A stretch of DNA of 64,000 bases from a virus. Positions 9,389 through 17,597 of the stretch are shown one piece after another; the first letter of the stretch is position 1, and every line of letters begins with the position of its first letter. The notes beneath the pieces are model-generated. The model was given only the letters and a program-made list of their open reading frames with translations, was not told where the DNA came from and made no database searches. The DNA lies in IMG/VR virus record IMGVR_UViG_3300027782_000029, positions 1 to 64,000 of that record. One strand, given 5' to 3'. Both the position numbers and the translations under genes were made by a program.

Positions 9389-10981
9389 TTATACCCCTCT
9401 ACCTGTGGCTACATTAAAACTTATACTTCTTAAAGTCCTAACTGATGTCAAAGAAATATTAAAATAGATCTTTCCTTTTTCTAGTTTATCTGCAAATGCG
9501 TCAAAATCATAATCCCTTATTATGTCGCCAGACTTTAGAGACATTAGAAGAGCATCAACGCCTCTTATCAACTTGTCGTAGGAAAACTTACCTAAAGAAC
9601 CAAAGCTCATAGACTGAATTTCAGCTATGAGCATAGCTACTAGTCTAATGTTTGACGCATCAGCGTAGTTCTCGCTAATTGACATTGTCAAGTCTCCACT
9701 TATTCGAACGTTGTAAGGAGTTCCTTTTCTAGTCCTATGTGCTGGAGTAATAGAGTTTATTTTAATATCTGACAGTTGCTTTGCTTGCAGTGAGGTCAAT
9801 CCGCCATTTGCCGCAGCTAATGCAGAAGGGACTTGCTTCTTAGCTAGACCATAGTCAACCCTAGTAGAAGCCAGCACAGAGGCAAAGGCCGCTGCTGAGG
9901 ATGAAGAGTAAGTTCTTTGTACTTGCTTATGATTGAATATGCATTCTCCATAAACTAAAAGAATATATTTACCTGTATCTTTAGTTATGAATCCATCTGA
10001 AGTAGTCTCAGATAGTAGATTAAAATCTTTTGATATAAGTTCATTAATGTCAGAATCAGTACTATTAACGCTTCTTGATCCTATAACTCCAAGTTGAACT
10101 TCACCTGTAACTAACTGTACTGAATTGCAATGATCTGCTAATTGTCTAACAAAGTTAACATTTTGAGTCGAAACTATAGAAGTTTCAAGTGGTACTATTA
10201 TATCTAAGAACTCATAATCTTTTATTATGTCATAACATTTTTGAAGTCTTGCATAATAAAGCTCATAAAAAGAATACGTATTTGGAGTTGCACTAGCATC
10301 TGCATAAGTTTTTATATTTCTTTTTGACACGTCAGGTTGGTACTCATTCATGTATCCAGCTGACATAATGTATATGTCTCTTGCTCCGCACGAGTAGGCG
10401 TCTAGCAAGCCTCTAAGCAGTGGTGATTCCATATCTGCCCTTAATGCATTGATGCCATCTTGCATCGATGTTATTCTATAAATTGAATAAGGTTCCATTG
10501 CACTTGTGTGACCAATTAAGATAACAGTATTAGTTTCAGAATAGCCCATGTCTACATATAGTGACCTACTTCCTACTTGTATGCTTTTGTCAGATACTGA
10601 GTATGCCTGATCAGGCTGCTGAATGGGGGCCTTGCACTGTAGGTTAAATTCTCTTAAGTCACTTAGTTGATCGGCAGTAGTGCTTATTTGAATCGTGTAC
10701 ATTCCTTCAAATAAGTTAATTGGAAGAGTCATGTTTAAAACAAAAGATCCAGTTGACAATCTTTTTAAAGTTGTATTTGAATCTAAGTTTTGCTTCAAAG
10801 AAGGAGTCGCTGAATTTATAAGTGATATATTATATTTAAGTGGGCCAACTATTATTGGTCCTGGTGTATTATATCCTCTTTTTAAATAGACATAAATATT
10901 TTCGTCTGGATCAATATATGTATGTCCAGATCTATAAACAAAAGGTATCTCTATTGATTCACCTGCATTTAAAATTAACAT
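9389..10981 (-). CDS. Second tail sheath-like protein with extra N-terminal domain
   Basis: A 530-aa protein. The first 125 or so residues form a beta-rich domain absent from the other sheath protein. From about residue 130 it follows the sheath pattern: VGSRSLYVDMGY, then VLIGHTS, a region with a GARDIYIMSAG strand, and a C-terminal domain ending in a YFNISLTSVRTLRSI strand and a GRGV tail. Two different sheath proteins in one phage are uncommon. This one could form the neck-proximal or baseplate ring, or may be a jointly assembled sheath. It overlaps the downstream connector gene start by one base. Confidence 0.7.
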   Translation of the reverse strand: MLILNAGESIEIPFVYRSGHTYIDPDENIYVYLKRGYNTPGPIIVGPLKYNISLINSATPSLKQNLDSNTTLKRLSTGSFVLNMTLPINLFEGMYTIQISTTADQLSDLREFNLQCKAPIQQPDQAYSVSDKSIQVGSRSLYVDMGYSETNTVILIGHTSAMEPYSIYRITSMQDGINALRADMESPLLRGLLDAYSCGARDIYIMSAGYMNEYQPDVSKRNIKTYADASATPNTYSFYELYYARLQKCYDIIKDYEFLDIIVPLETSIVSTQNVNFVRQLADHCNSVQLVTGEVQLGVIGSRSVNSTDSDINELISKDFNLLSETTSDGFITKDTGKYILLVYGECIFNHKQVQRTYSSSSAAAFASVLASTRVDYGLAKKQVPSALAAANGGLTSLQAKQLSDIKINSITPAHRTRKGTPYNVRISGDLTMSISENYADASNIRLVAMLIAEIQSMSFGSLGKFSYDKLIRGVDALLMSLKSGDIIRDYDFDAFADKLEKGKIYFNISLTSVRTLRSISFNVATGRGV

Positions 10982-11358
10982 TAGCTAGGTACTTCCTTAG
11001 TTGCTCCAACAACCCAATATGCAACTTCCCCGTGCCTTCCCCTAACAGGGTAGGAGTCATCTATTACATACATCATCATAGGCTCTAATGGATTAAAAGA
11101 ACCTTCATATATTCTATCACCTGGTTTTGGATTTACTGTTGATTCAAAATAATATAATAAATCAGAGTTAACAAATATACCTTCTGGAAATTCTTGCTGT
11201 GCTGTAGCTAAAGCAAATTTTCTAGGTAGGTGTGATCTAGTTGTATATCTCTGCATCTCTGCGTCATAAACAAAATCATCAGATAATCTTCTTTGCAAAA
11301 GGATATCGTAACCCCATTGTCTTAGTATTTTTTTAAATACTTTTTGTGCATTAATCAT
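10981..11358 (-). CDS. Putative head closure / neck protein
   Basis: A 125-aa protein with a helical N-terminus and a beta-rich C-terminal half containing KPGDRIYE, a feature seen in small neck and head-closure proteins. It overlaps the preceding adaptor gene by eight bases and the following sheath gene by one, indicating tight translational coupling among head-tail joining genes. No catalytic motif. Assignment is mainly from context. Confidence 0.45.
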   Translation of the reverse strand: MINAQKVFKKILRQWGYDILLQRRLSDDFVYDAEMQRYTTRSHLPRKFALATAQQEFPEGIFVNSDLLYYFESTVNPKPGDRIYEGSFNPLEPMMMYVIDDSYPVRGRHGEVAYWVVGATKEVPS

Positions 11359-12313
11359 ATCTCTTTATATTTCTGTCAGGAATTGTATCGCCAGACTCTC
11401 CACTTGTTTCTCCAGGCCTATACATATCTCTTGGTCCATATATGTTGCTATCATTTATGTAAATTAATGCACCAGTTTGCGGATCTAAAGACCCTCCACT
11501 TTGATATATTCTTGAAACTGGAAAGCCCTTTGGTTGAACGCCTTTTAGGCCAACTCTCTTTGTTAGTATTTCTTTTCTTAAGGCTGCTGCAATTTGGCAC
11601 CAAGTTGTTGCATTTGCTCTTGTGACCGTAGCTCTAGGAACGTTTTTGTTGCTTATTTGTAGATCTCCAAGCTGAACACTCAACTCGTCATCCCCACCAA
11701 AACCATATGTCCTGCTTAACTCACATGCAACGGAAGCCCTGATATATTCTAGAACAGAATAAGTAGAGCTTGTTACAGCTACTATTTTTGCTAAAGGATC
11801 TTCCTCTGTACCAGGAAGAGTAGTGATTCCGTATAGTTGATTGATCTCATGAGAATATCTATGGACAATTTCACCAATCTCTAATAGGGTTGCATCTGGA
11901 AAAATTGGTAATAACTCCTCTGGGTCTAAATACAAGGGAGAAAGGCCTGGCGCAAATACAATTATTTCGTCTTCTCTTAAAGTGACAGTAGGCTTATATT
12001 CAACAGAAGTAGTACTAACATACAGCTGCTGAGTAACCCTAACGTATGAACCATCGGATAGATATCCCAAGAATAAAATACTATATTCGCCTGCAGTGGT
12101 TGGTGTAAAATCGTAATAACACTCTGAGGCTCCACCTGATGGTACTGGAATTCCTGGATTTGGCGTTATTACGCTGTTTCCATCTTTATTAGTAATGTTA
12201 ACGGTAACAGATACTGGAGATATTTCTGTTTGCTCAGAAGTTTGTGGATTAACGTCTACAAATTTAACTTTTATACGAACAGTATCGTTAACTAAAACGT
12301 TGCCTATAGACAT
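11351..12313 (-). CDS. Putative head-tail adaptor with N-terminal Ig-like domain
   Basis: A 320-aa protein. Residues 1-110 look like an immunoglobulin-like beta sandwich (YYDFTPTTAGEYSILFLGY segment). The remainder is mostly helical and begins with a LYLDPEELLPIFPDA motif typical of gp6-like adaptor proteins that bind the portal. The domain pair suggests an adaptor decorated with an Ig-like module. It sits at the head end of the connector-sheath-tube gene series. Function is inferred. Confidence 0.5.
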   Translation of the reverse strand: MSIGNVLVNDTVRIKVKFVDVNPQTSEQTEISPVSVTVNITNKDGNSVITPNPGIPVPSGGASECYYDFTPTTAGEYSILFLGYLSDGSYVRVTQQLYVSTTSVEYKPTVTLREDEIIVFAPGLSPLYLDPEELLPIFPDATLLEIGEIVHRYSHEINQLYGITTLPGTEEDPLAKIVAVTSSTYSVLEYIRASVACELSRTYGFGGDDELSVQLGDLQISNKNVPRATVTRANATTWCQIAAALRKEILTKRVGLKGVQPKGFPVSRIYQSGGSLDPQTGALIYINDSNIYGPRDMYRPGETSGESGDTIPDRNIKRYD

Positions 12314-12356
12314 ATTTACACCTCAAATTAAAGCAGATTATAGAATAATAGTAGTG

Positions 12357-12635
12357 TTAAATTAACTTTAGTGCAATTTCACCAGATTTCTGAGACGCTT
12401 GATATACTGCTCCTGCTTGACTTGAGCTAACTTGTATGGTCATAACGCCAGATGAAGTATAATCTATTGACATTACAGCAATCGTTGTAGCATTAGAGTA
12501 GTCTTCTGCAGAAATTTCAATTACATTAACATTTCCTATGATTATCGGGTTAGATATACCTTGTATATTAATTATTAATGAACCATAATAACTAAGCCCA
12601 GATTGGTTATAGGCTATAGCATCATTGTACCTCAT
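12357..12635 (-). CDS. Small beta-rich protein, unknown
   Basis: A 92-aa protein of mainly beta character, with few charged residues and a Ser/Gln-rich C-terminal part. It lies immediately before the head-tail adaptor gene and after a TACTATA element, so it is probably a small virion component. I do not recognise the family. Confidence 0.55.
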   Translation of the reverse strand: MRYNDAIAYNQSGLSYYGSLIINIQGISNPIIIGNVNVIEISAEDYSNATTIAVMSIDYTSSGVMTIQVSSSQAGAVYQASQKSGEIALKLI

Positions 12636-12666
12636 GTAACCCTCGCTTTAAATACAAATCCATATT

Positions 12667-12673
12667 TATAGTA
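12667..12673 (-). promoter_or_regulatory. TACTATA element before the connector genes
   Basis: TACTATA on the minus strand, 32 bases upstream of the start at 12635, in a non-coding gap of about 50 bases. It is extended to TTACTATAAATATGG, close to the copy at 46813. Candidate late promoter element. Confidence 0.3.
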
Positions 12674-12687
12674 ACATGTTTATATTT

Positions 12688-12969
12688 TTAAAACCACCAA
12701 AAGTGCTTAACAATTGACAAACTGGCTAGAATTGTCCAAGCAACATTAAAAAGGATAATTGTAGGCAAGGTCTTGCGGGTTGATGTCCAGATAAGGCTTA
12801 CGCTTGACATAATGGCAAAAATATATAGCCACCACCATTGTTTATCAAGAAGAAGACCTGGGAAGATAATTGCAATTTTTGTAGCAAAGCCCCAAGCCTC
12901 AACTGTATTAACACTATTCCAGTATTGTTTAGAAGACATCGTTTTTATAGCATTGAAGATCTTATTCAT
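12688..12969 (-). CDS. Small membrane protein, holin candidate
   Basis: A 93-aa protein with three likely membrane spans (about residues 28-42, 46-60 and 68-86), a basic amphipathic N-terminus and a short C-terminal end. Size and topology would fit a holin, but no lysin gene lies beside it in this window, so it may equally be a superinfection-exclusion or virion membrane protein. Its start overlaps the stop of the 58-aa gene upstream as ATGA. Confidence 0.55.
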   Translation of the reverse strand: MNKIFNAIKTMSSKQYWNSVNTVEAWGFATKIAIIFPGLLLDKQWWWLYIFAIMSSVSLIWTSTRKTLPTIILFNVAWTILASLSIVKHFWWF

Positions 12970-13142
12970 TGTTCACGTTTCTTTTGTTTATTTTTAGATA
13001 TTACTTCATTTTGTTTGTTAATATCCCTTATAAAAGTAAGAGCTTCACTGGCCCTCCATTGAGCATACTGTTGTTCAATTGTAGTGACAATTTTTTCAGG
13101 TTCTGCATTATGCTCAGAAGGTGTTAAATGTAGATTTTGCAT
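12966..13142 (-). CDS. 58-aa charged protein, unknown
   Basis: A short frame from ATG 13142 to TGA 12966 that exactly fills the space between two genes. The stop overlaps the next start as ATGA and the start lies three bases after the preceding stop. The product is helical, ending in a strongly basic tail (KNKQKKREQ). The overlap arrangement supports translation. Function unknown. Confidence 0.55.
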   Translation of the reverse strand: MQNLHLTPSEHNAEPEKIVTTIEQQYAQWRASEALTFIRDINKQNEVISKNKQKKREQ

Positions 13143-13145
13143 TGT

Positions 13146-13838
13146 TTATTCTAAAACTTTATCAATTTGTTGTTCAAATGTCAACTCGGGGTACTTTTGA
13201 CATGTATGAACAATCCACTGCTTAAACTGTTGTGACATTGCTGGATGTTCTGGAATGATCTTGTAGTCGTCATTACCCTTTAAAAACTTGGCAAGGTGCA
13301 TGTCAGGCATGGCGTCAATCTCGTCTAAAATAACTTGAGGAACTTCAAGCGTATCAAATGCCATCTTTGAATAGATGGCCATGGGATGATCGCTATTAAA
13401 TGGCTCTTCGACCATGAACGACCATTCTCTCATAATTTTAAAACATTGGTAAATTGATCTTGCTAACCACATTGACATTGGGGTAGGATTTTTTTGTAGA
13501 TCTGGAATAAGTGTACTGCCATCTGCATCGGTCTGTTTCATTTGCAGGTAGTCAATAAAGAAGTTAGGTACGTGAGAAATCACATGACCCCACTTGTCAA
13601 TTGAAGTGGTTTGAACTGAAAAATCTTCGTCATAGTCTGACTTCAATCCAGTTTCCCACGAGTCTTTTTCGTAAGGTGTACCTACTGCTACTCCTATGCC
13701 GCCATAAGAAAGGTTTTCGCATCTTCCGCCTCTATTGGCGTTCTTTCCCTCTTCAATAAAAATACACTTTTGGATAAAGAATACTCCCAGCTCTAATGGT
13801 CCGGCCTCTAATAGAAGTCTGTGTTCATCTATAACCAT
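13146..13838 (-). CDS. Unknown protein of the tailoring island
   Basis: A 230-aa soluble protein with no motif I recognise. It contains a Gly/Arg-rich segment near residues 35-50, many aromatic residues in the middle and a helical C-terminal third. It is cotranscribed with the halogenase and hydroxylase genes and separated from its upstream neighbour by two bases. It could be an accessory factor of that island or a small virion protein. Confidence 0.6.
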   Translation of the reverse strand: MVIDEHRLLLEAGPLELGVFFIQKCIFIEEGKNANRGGRCENLSYGGIGVAVGTPYEKDSWETGLKSDYDEDFSVQTTSIDKWGHVISHVPNFFIDYLQMKQTDADGSTLIPDLQKNPTPMSMWLARSIYQCFKIMREWSFMVEEPFNSDHPMAIYSKMAFDTLEVPQVILDEIDAMPDMHLAKFLKGNDDYKIIPEHPAMSQQFKQWIVHTCQKYPELTFEQQIDKVLE

Positions 13839-13840
13839 GA

Positions 13841-14086
13841 TTATTCCTCACTGTTTAGTTGTTCTATTTTTTTTTCAATTGCAACCATTTTTTCACAATG
13901 GCTTTTTAAAAAAAGATTATTTTCATTAAATTGTATACCAATTAAATTTTTTTCTGAATAATTTTTGTAATCAAATGTTTCTGGATCAAAACCAGCAAGT
14001 AAACAGTATTTGTATAGCTCTATTGATATTGATTGTTTTACTTGTGATAAAAAATTAATCTTATCTTGAGGATTTTGAGTTGTCAT
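13841..14086 (-). CDS. Small helical protein, paralogue of the 17352 gene
   Basis: An 81-aa protein. Its central segment (YKYCLLAGFDPETFDYKNY) matches the 76-aa protein at 17352 (YRLCAILGIDSDTFDPEDY) in spacing, with a shared Cys and a shared D-x-(E/D)-T-F-D core. The two paralogues bracket the hydroxylase and halogenase genes. Such small paired proteins could be substrates, carriers or chaperones for the enzymes, but nothing in the sequence decides between these. Confidence 0.6.
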   Translation of the reverse strand: MTTQNPQDKINFLSQVKQSISIELYKYCLLAGFDPETFDYKNYSEKNLIGIQFNENNLFLKSHCEKMVAIEKKIEQLNSEE

Positions 14087-14091
14087 ATTGT

Positions 14092-14877
14092 TTATTTTCT
14101 TCTAAAATAACTTTTCTTTTTTATACTGTTTGATTCTAGTTCCGCATCAAAATCTTTTGTTGCTCTTCTATATGCAGCAGAGGTAGAACCTATTGGGAAT
14201 AAAGAACCATTTCCATATCCTCTTGCGTGATACATCTTATACATTGAATCATCTTCAAATGTAATTTTTGAAATATCTTCACTTCTTTTAAATGGAATTA
14301 GATGCATTAAGGGTGTTCCGTATTCAATCTTAAATGATGAATTACCAGTAATATTTAACACACAATTTAAGTTGTGATAAAAATCAGTATTTACGACAGC
14401 TGGTATCACATGAAAGTTTTTATTTGGCTCATACATAACTGGAAGAACTAAAGTTGACCAACCTGGCGCTGTTCTAAATAGCCATGGATTAACTATCTTT
14501 GGATAATAGCCGTCCTGAACATCTCTTACTTCTGACATTGGACATTTGCCGGTAGACTCAAACGGAAAAGGTTCATTTGTAAATTGAAATTGAGAAAATG
14601 GAATATTCTCCATCATAAGATTCCATTTAGAATCTGAATCAGGACTTGGCTCTAAATAAATATTTGTCCATGCAGGAACTGTGACCCCAATTGATAAATA
14701 GTCCATTACACCAGCACAGCGTCTAACTGATTTGCCTTTTGGTATGAGTCTAAACCATTTCGGAAGAGAAGCTGGATTATTTACAATAGGCGGCATTTCT
14801 AACAGTCTATTATCGTGTGGAGTTATAATTATTTCTCCCGGTTTTGGCTTCTTAGTTTGCCCGTAATGCTTATGCAT
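14092..14877 (-). CDS. Halogenase-linked protein of unknown function
   Basis: A 261-aa protein rich in aromatic and proline residues, with no membrane span and no obvious catalytic motif. The central region looks like a beta barrel (alternating hydrophobic strands; PLMHLIPF near residue 200) and the C-terminus is basic (KKKSYFRRK). It overlaps the halogenase gene by eight bases, so it is translationally coupled to it. A DUF6065-type assignment is possible but from memory only. Confidence 0.6.
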   Translation of the reverse strand: MHKHYGQTKKPKPGEIIITPHDNRLLEMPPIVNNPASLPKWFRLIPKGKSVRRCAGVMDYLSIGVTVPAWTNIYLEPSPDSDSKWNLMMENIPFSQFQFTNEPFPFESTGKCPMSEVRDVQDGYYPKIVNPWLFRTAPGWSTLVLPVMYEPNKNFHVIPAVVNTDFYHNLNCVLNITGNSSFKIEYGTPLMHLIPFKRSEDISKITFEDDSMYKMYHARGYGNGSLFPIGSTSAAYRRATKDFDAELESNSIKKKSYFRRK

Positions 14878-16366
14878 AATTCTCTATCTCTCTTAATGCC
14901 TCAGCATGATCTACAAGTTCGTGGTTATGTCTATTTGAATTAGTCTGACTCATTGAGTTCTTTACTATGCCATGCAAGTTCAATCTTCGCAAAGAAAGGC
15001 CAGCACTATTTCTATTTAATACATTTTGACCCTGTGCTACGTGAATAAAATGAGCGGAAGCAAATAACTGCCCACTATTTGTTGGTATGTCATTTCTGTT
15101 TGGAGGACGCTCTGACCATAAGTCAAGCAAGTTTTGCAGACCTTCTGGAATTGGCATGTTTGCCATTTCTCTCCAGAATGGAGTATCTCTTCTATCAGAA
15201 ATGTAATGAAGTCTAACCATATCAAGTATGTTAAGCATCATTGCTTCCATGTCTGCATTGTATTTTTTGTGCATTGCGGTTGATTCTGGAGTGTATGCTG
15301 CAAGAGATGGTATTAGCCATCTCATCTGCTGGATTGTTGATCCTATACTAGATGCCTCTAATGGCTCAACAAAACTTGAAGAAAGGCCAACTGCGCAACA
15401 GTTTTTAACCCAAGATTTTTTTAAATACCCTGCGTCAAATCTTATTATTCTATGATTAGGTATTTTTGCACCAATCATTTTTTCTGCTTCTTCTACAGCT
15501 TCTTCTTCAGATAAGAACTTAGAGCTAAATACGTATCCGTTACCTCTTCTGCTTTGCGTTGGAATCTCCCACATCCAACCAGACGATGCTGCTCTAGCTC
15601 TTGTGTATGGTCTTATTTCTCCATTTGGATCAGACTGTGTTGGAAAAGCTATTGCTGAATCGCATAGCAAATAATCCTTAAAAGAAACCCATTCGGTATT
15701 CTGTAGTGAATTCATCAAAACTCTGGAGAATCCTGAAGCATCAATCCAAAAGTCTGATTGTATTTCATTTCCATCTTGTGTTTTTACTGATGTAATATTT
15801 CCATTTTTTTCATCTAAATTTACATCTTTTACTTCTGCGTCAATTATCTTAATCATTCTTTCAAAACAAAGTTGAGAAAAATACTGATTTAATTTAAACG
15901 TATCAAAATGAAATTGATTTGTATTTTCGTGAAGACCTAGTCTTCTAATTTTATTACTGTGTAATCCAACAGATGCTGTTTGATGAGTTAATAGTTTTCC
16001 CTTTTCTATAAAACCCATATATGTTGGATAGGATGAGAACGACCAAAGTTGATCTTCTCCATTGATGCTATGGAAATAATCTGGAATCTCAGTATTCCAA
16101 TTTTCAAACCTTATACCATACTTGTGAGTTGCCTCAGTTGATATTAATAGTTCATCGGTTGGGATGTCACAGATTTTCATAAACTCTCGCCAATGCTCTG
16201 TGCTTCCTTCTCCAACGCCAATTATGCCTATTTTTGAAGAAGATAAAATTGTTATTTCACAATTTGGAAAAGCTCTTTTTAACATTAGGGCTGATATAAA
16301 TCCAGCTGTACCAGAACCAATTATAGTTATTTTAAAATTTTCGTTTTGAGTCATCATAAATACCAT
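14870..16366 (-). CDS. Flavin-dependent tryptophan halogenase family protein
   Basis: A 498-aa protein with the features of flavin-dependent halogenases: an N-terminal GSGTAG dinucleotide-binding loop (residues 17-22), a GVGEGS segment (50-55), a lysine in the HKYGIRFENW context at residue 82 matching the catalytic Lys of PrnA-type enzymes, the diagnostic WMWEIP motif at 264-269 (WxWxIP), and a glutamate in FVEPLEAS near residue 337. These enzymes chlorinate or brominate tryptophan using FADH2 and O2. All key residues seem present. The best start may be ATG 16357, which overlaps the hydroxylase stop as ATGA. No flavin reductase gene is visible nearby, so the host would have to supply reduced flavin. 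Confidence 0.88.
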   Translation of the reverse strand: MVFMMTQNENFKITIIGSGTAGFISALMLKRAFPNCEITILSSSKIGIIGVGEGSTEHWREFMKICDIPTDELLISTEATHKYGIRFENWNTEIPDYFHSINGEDQLWSFSSYPTYMGFIEKGKLLTHQTASVGLHSNKIRRLGLHENTNQFHFDTFKLNQYFSQLCFERMIKIIDAEVKDVNLDEKNGNITSVKTQDGNEIQSDFWIDASGFSRVLMNSLQNTEWVSFKDYLLCDSAIAFPTQSDPNGEIRPYTRARAASSGWMWEIPTQSRRGNGYVFSSKFLSEEEAVEEAEKMIGAKIPNHRIIRFDAGYLKKSWVKNCCAVGLSSSFVEPLEASSIGSTIQQMRWLIPSLAAYTPESTAMHKKYNADMEAMMLNILDMVRLHYISDRRDTPFWREMANMPIPEGLQNLLDLWSERPPNRNDIPTNSGQLFASAHFIHVAQGQNVLNRNSAGLSLRRLNLHGIVKNSMSQTNSNRHNHELVDHAEALREIENYA

Positions 16367-16959
16367 GTTACCAGAGAATACTTAGTTCCGTCAACAACTG
16401 GTCTTGCTATATGTAAGTACGGATAGTTGGAAGGAAAAAAGATAACACTTCCTTCATTCAACTTTATGCTTAAATCAAAATATGGAAACTCTAACTGTCC
16501 TCCAGTAGAATCATTCTTTAAGCAAGCTACCATTGAGAATACTCTAATAATGTTTGATTTAGTATCTGAATCGCTATGTGCTCTATATTGAGCGCCATTT
16601 AAATACTTAAGAACGCTCATCGGCTCATGAATAAAAGAATTAATATTAAATTCTAAACCATAGTCTTTTACACATTCATCTATTTTTTGATAAATAGAAT
16701 CTTTAAAAAGTGGATATAATCTGTGGGTGTTTTTAGGGTCCATGATAAGAGAAATATCACAAGATATAGAGCTTCTGTATTCAGAATAGTTACCAGAACC
16801 AGTAAGGGAAGCGTCCCAATAAACGGCTCCTTCTGGAGCACTGCATTCTTTTTCTAACTCTTCTATAAACTTATCTGCATTAAAGATATTTTCATATAAC
16901 ACAATTCCAGGTGCTAAAGATGTTATTATTTTTTCAGTTGACAACTTCAATCTCTCCAC
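16354..16959 (-). CDS. 2-oxoglutarate/Fe(II) dioxygenase, prolyl-4-hydroxylase-like
   Basis: A 201-aa protein with the double-stranded beta-helix iron site: HxD at H128 and D130 (AHSDSD), distal histidine H183 (YPYLHIARPV), and K193 (GTKYSLVTWY) in the position that binds the 2-oxoglutarate carboxylate. A GGQLEFP strand (153-159) precedes them, as in P4H enzymes. It is coupled to the halogenase gene by overlap. Collagen-like GPT repeats in the fibre at 20231 offer a plausible substrate, but that link is inference. Confidence 0.85.
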   Translation of the reverse strand: MERLKLSTEKIITSLAPGIVLYENIFNADKFIEELEKECSAPEGAVYWDASLTGSGNYSEYRSSISCDISLIMDPKNTHRLYPLFKDSIYQKIDECVKDYGLEFNINSFIHEPMSVLKYLNGAQYRAHSDSDTKSNIIRVFSMVACLKNDSTGGQLEFPYFDLSIKLNEGSVIFFPSNYPYLHIARPVVDGTKYSLVTWYL

Positions 16960-17350
16960 TGTCTAATATGTTGTTGTCTTTTATAATTTTAATAGTCCAA
17001 TTTCCATTTTTAGGAAATCTAATTATATATCTAACAAAGTGTTGTTCCATAAAAGACATTTTTGCTTTAATGTTTAAATCATCTATTGAAGCCCAGCACT
17101 CTACCTGTGGATCTAAGTTTATCCAATCATTTTCATAACCTACTGGACAAGCAAACATCTTTCTTACTTTTTTGGGAAAACCCAAGAATCTTTCTTTTGG
17201 AATAAAAATAACCTGAACAATATTTCTATCAAAATTTAAAGATTTAGTATGTTCGTTTTCACCATAAAGTATTGGAAGACCGGTTTGAACGGCAATAGAT
17301 TCTGCTTCTTTTTTATATTCTTCAGAAGGAGAATATACAATTCTATTCAC
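16934..17350 (-). CDS. Unknown protein upstream of the hydroxylase
   Basis: A 138-aa protein, overlapping the hydroxylase start by 26 bases. The N-terminal half is alpha/beta and the C-terminal part ends in a beta sandwich-like NGNWTIKI ... GEIEV stretch. I do not recognise it. Tight coupling suggests it acts with the hydroxylase, possibly as a substrate-binding partner. Confidence 0.6.
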   Translation of the reverse strand: MNRIVYSPSEEYKKEAESIAVQTGLPILYGENEHTKSLNFDRNIVQVIFIPKERFLGFPKKVRKMFACPVGYENDWINLDPQVECWASIDDLNIKAKMSFMEQHFVRYIIRFPKNGNWTIKIIKDNNILDSGEIEVVN

Positions 17351-17351
17351 A

Positions 17352-17582
17352 TTAATCCTCTAATTTAGAAGCAACCGCCATATAAGCCTTGCAAGCTTGT
17401 TCTAACATGATTGTTTCATGTTGAACTACTGGAGATGGAGACACATAATCCTCTGGATCAAATGTATCAGAATCTATACCCAAGATAGCACATAGTCTAT
17501 ATATATCTCTTGATTTTGAAGCTTTTACTTCTTCAAGAATTGCGTTTTTTTGTTCTTCTGTTAATGAATTTAAAAAAGACAT
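17352..17582 (-). CDS. Small helical protein, paralogue of the 13841 gene
   Basis: A 76-aa acidic helical protein. A LTEEQKNAILEEV amphipathic start is followed by YRLCAILGIDSDTFDPEDY, which aligns with the 81-aa protein at 13841. It is the first gene of the tailoring island, directly after the His-rich adhesin gene. The leader-like amphipathic helix with a conserved D-x-D-T-F-D motif could be a recognition element for the enzymes encoded next to it; that is speculative. Confidence 0.6.
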   Translation of the reverse strand: MSFLNSLTEEQKNAILEEVKASKSRDIYRLCAILGIDSDTFDPEDYVSPSPVVQHETIMLEQACKAYMAVASKLED

Positions 17583-17597
17583 TTTTTTTCTCCTATT

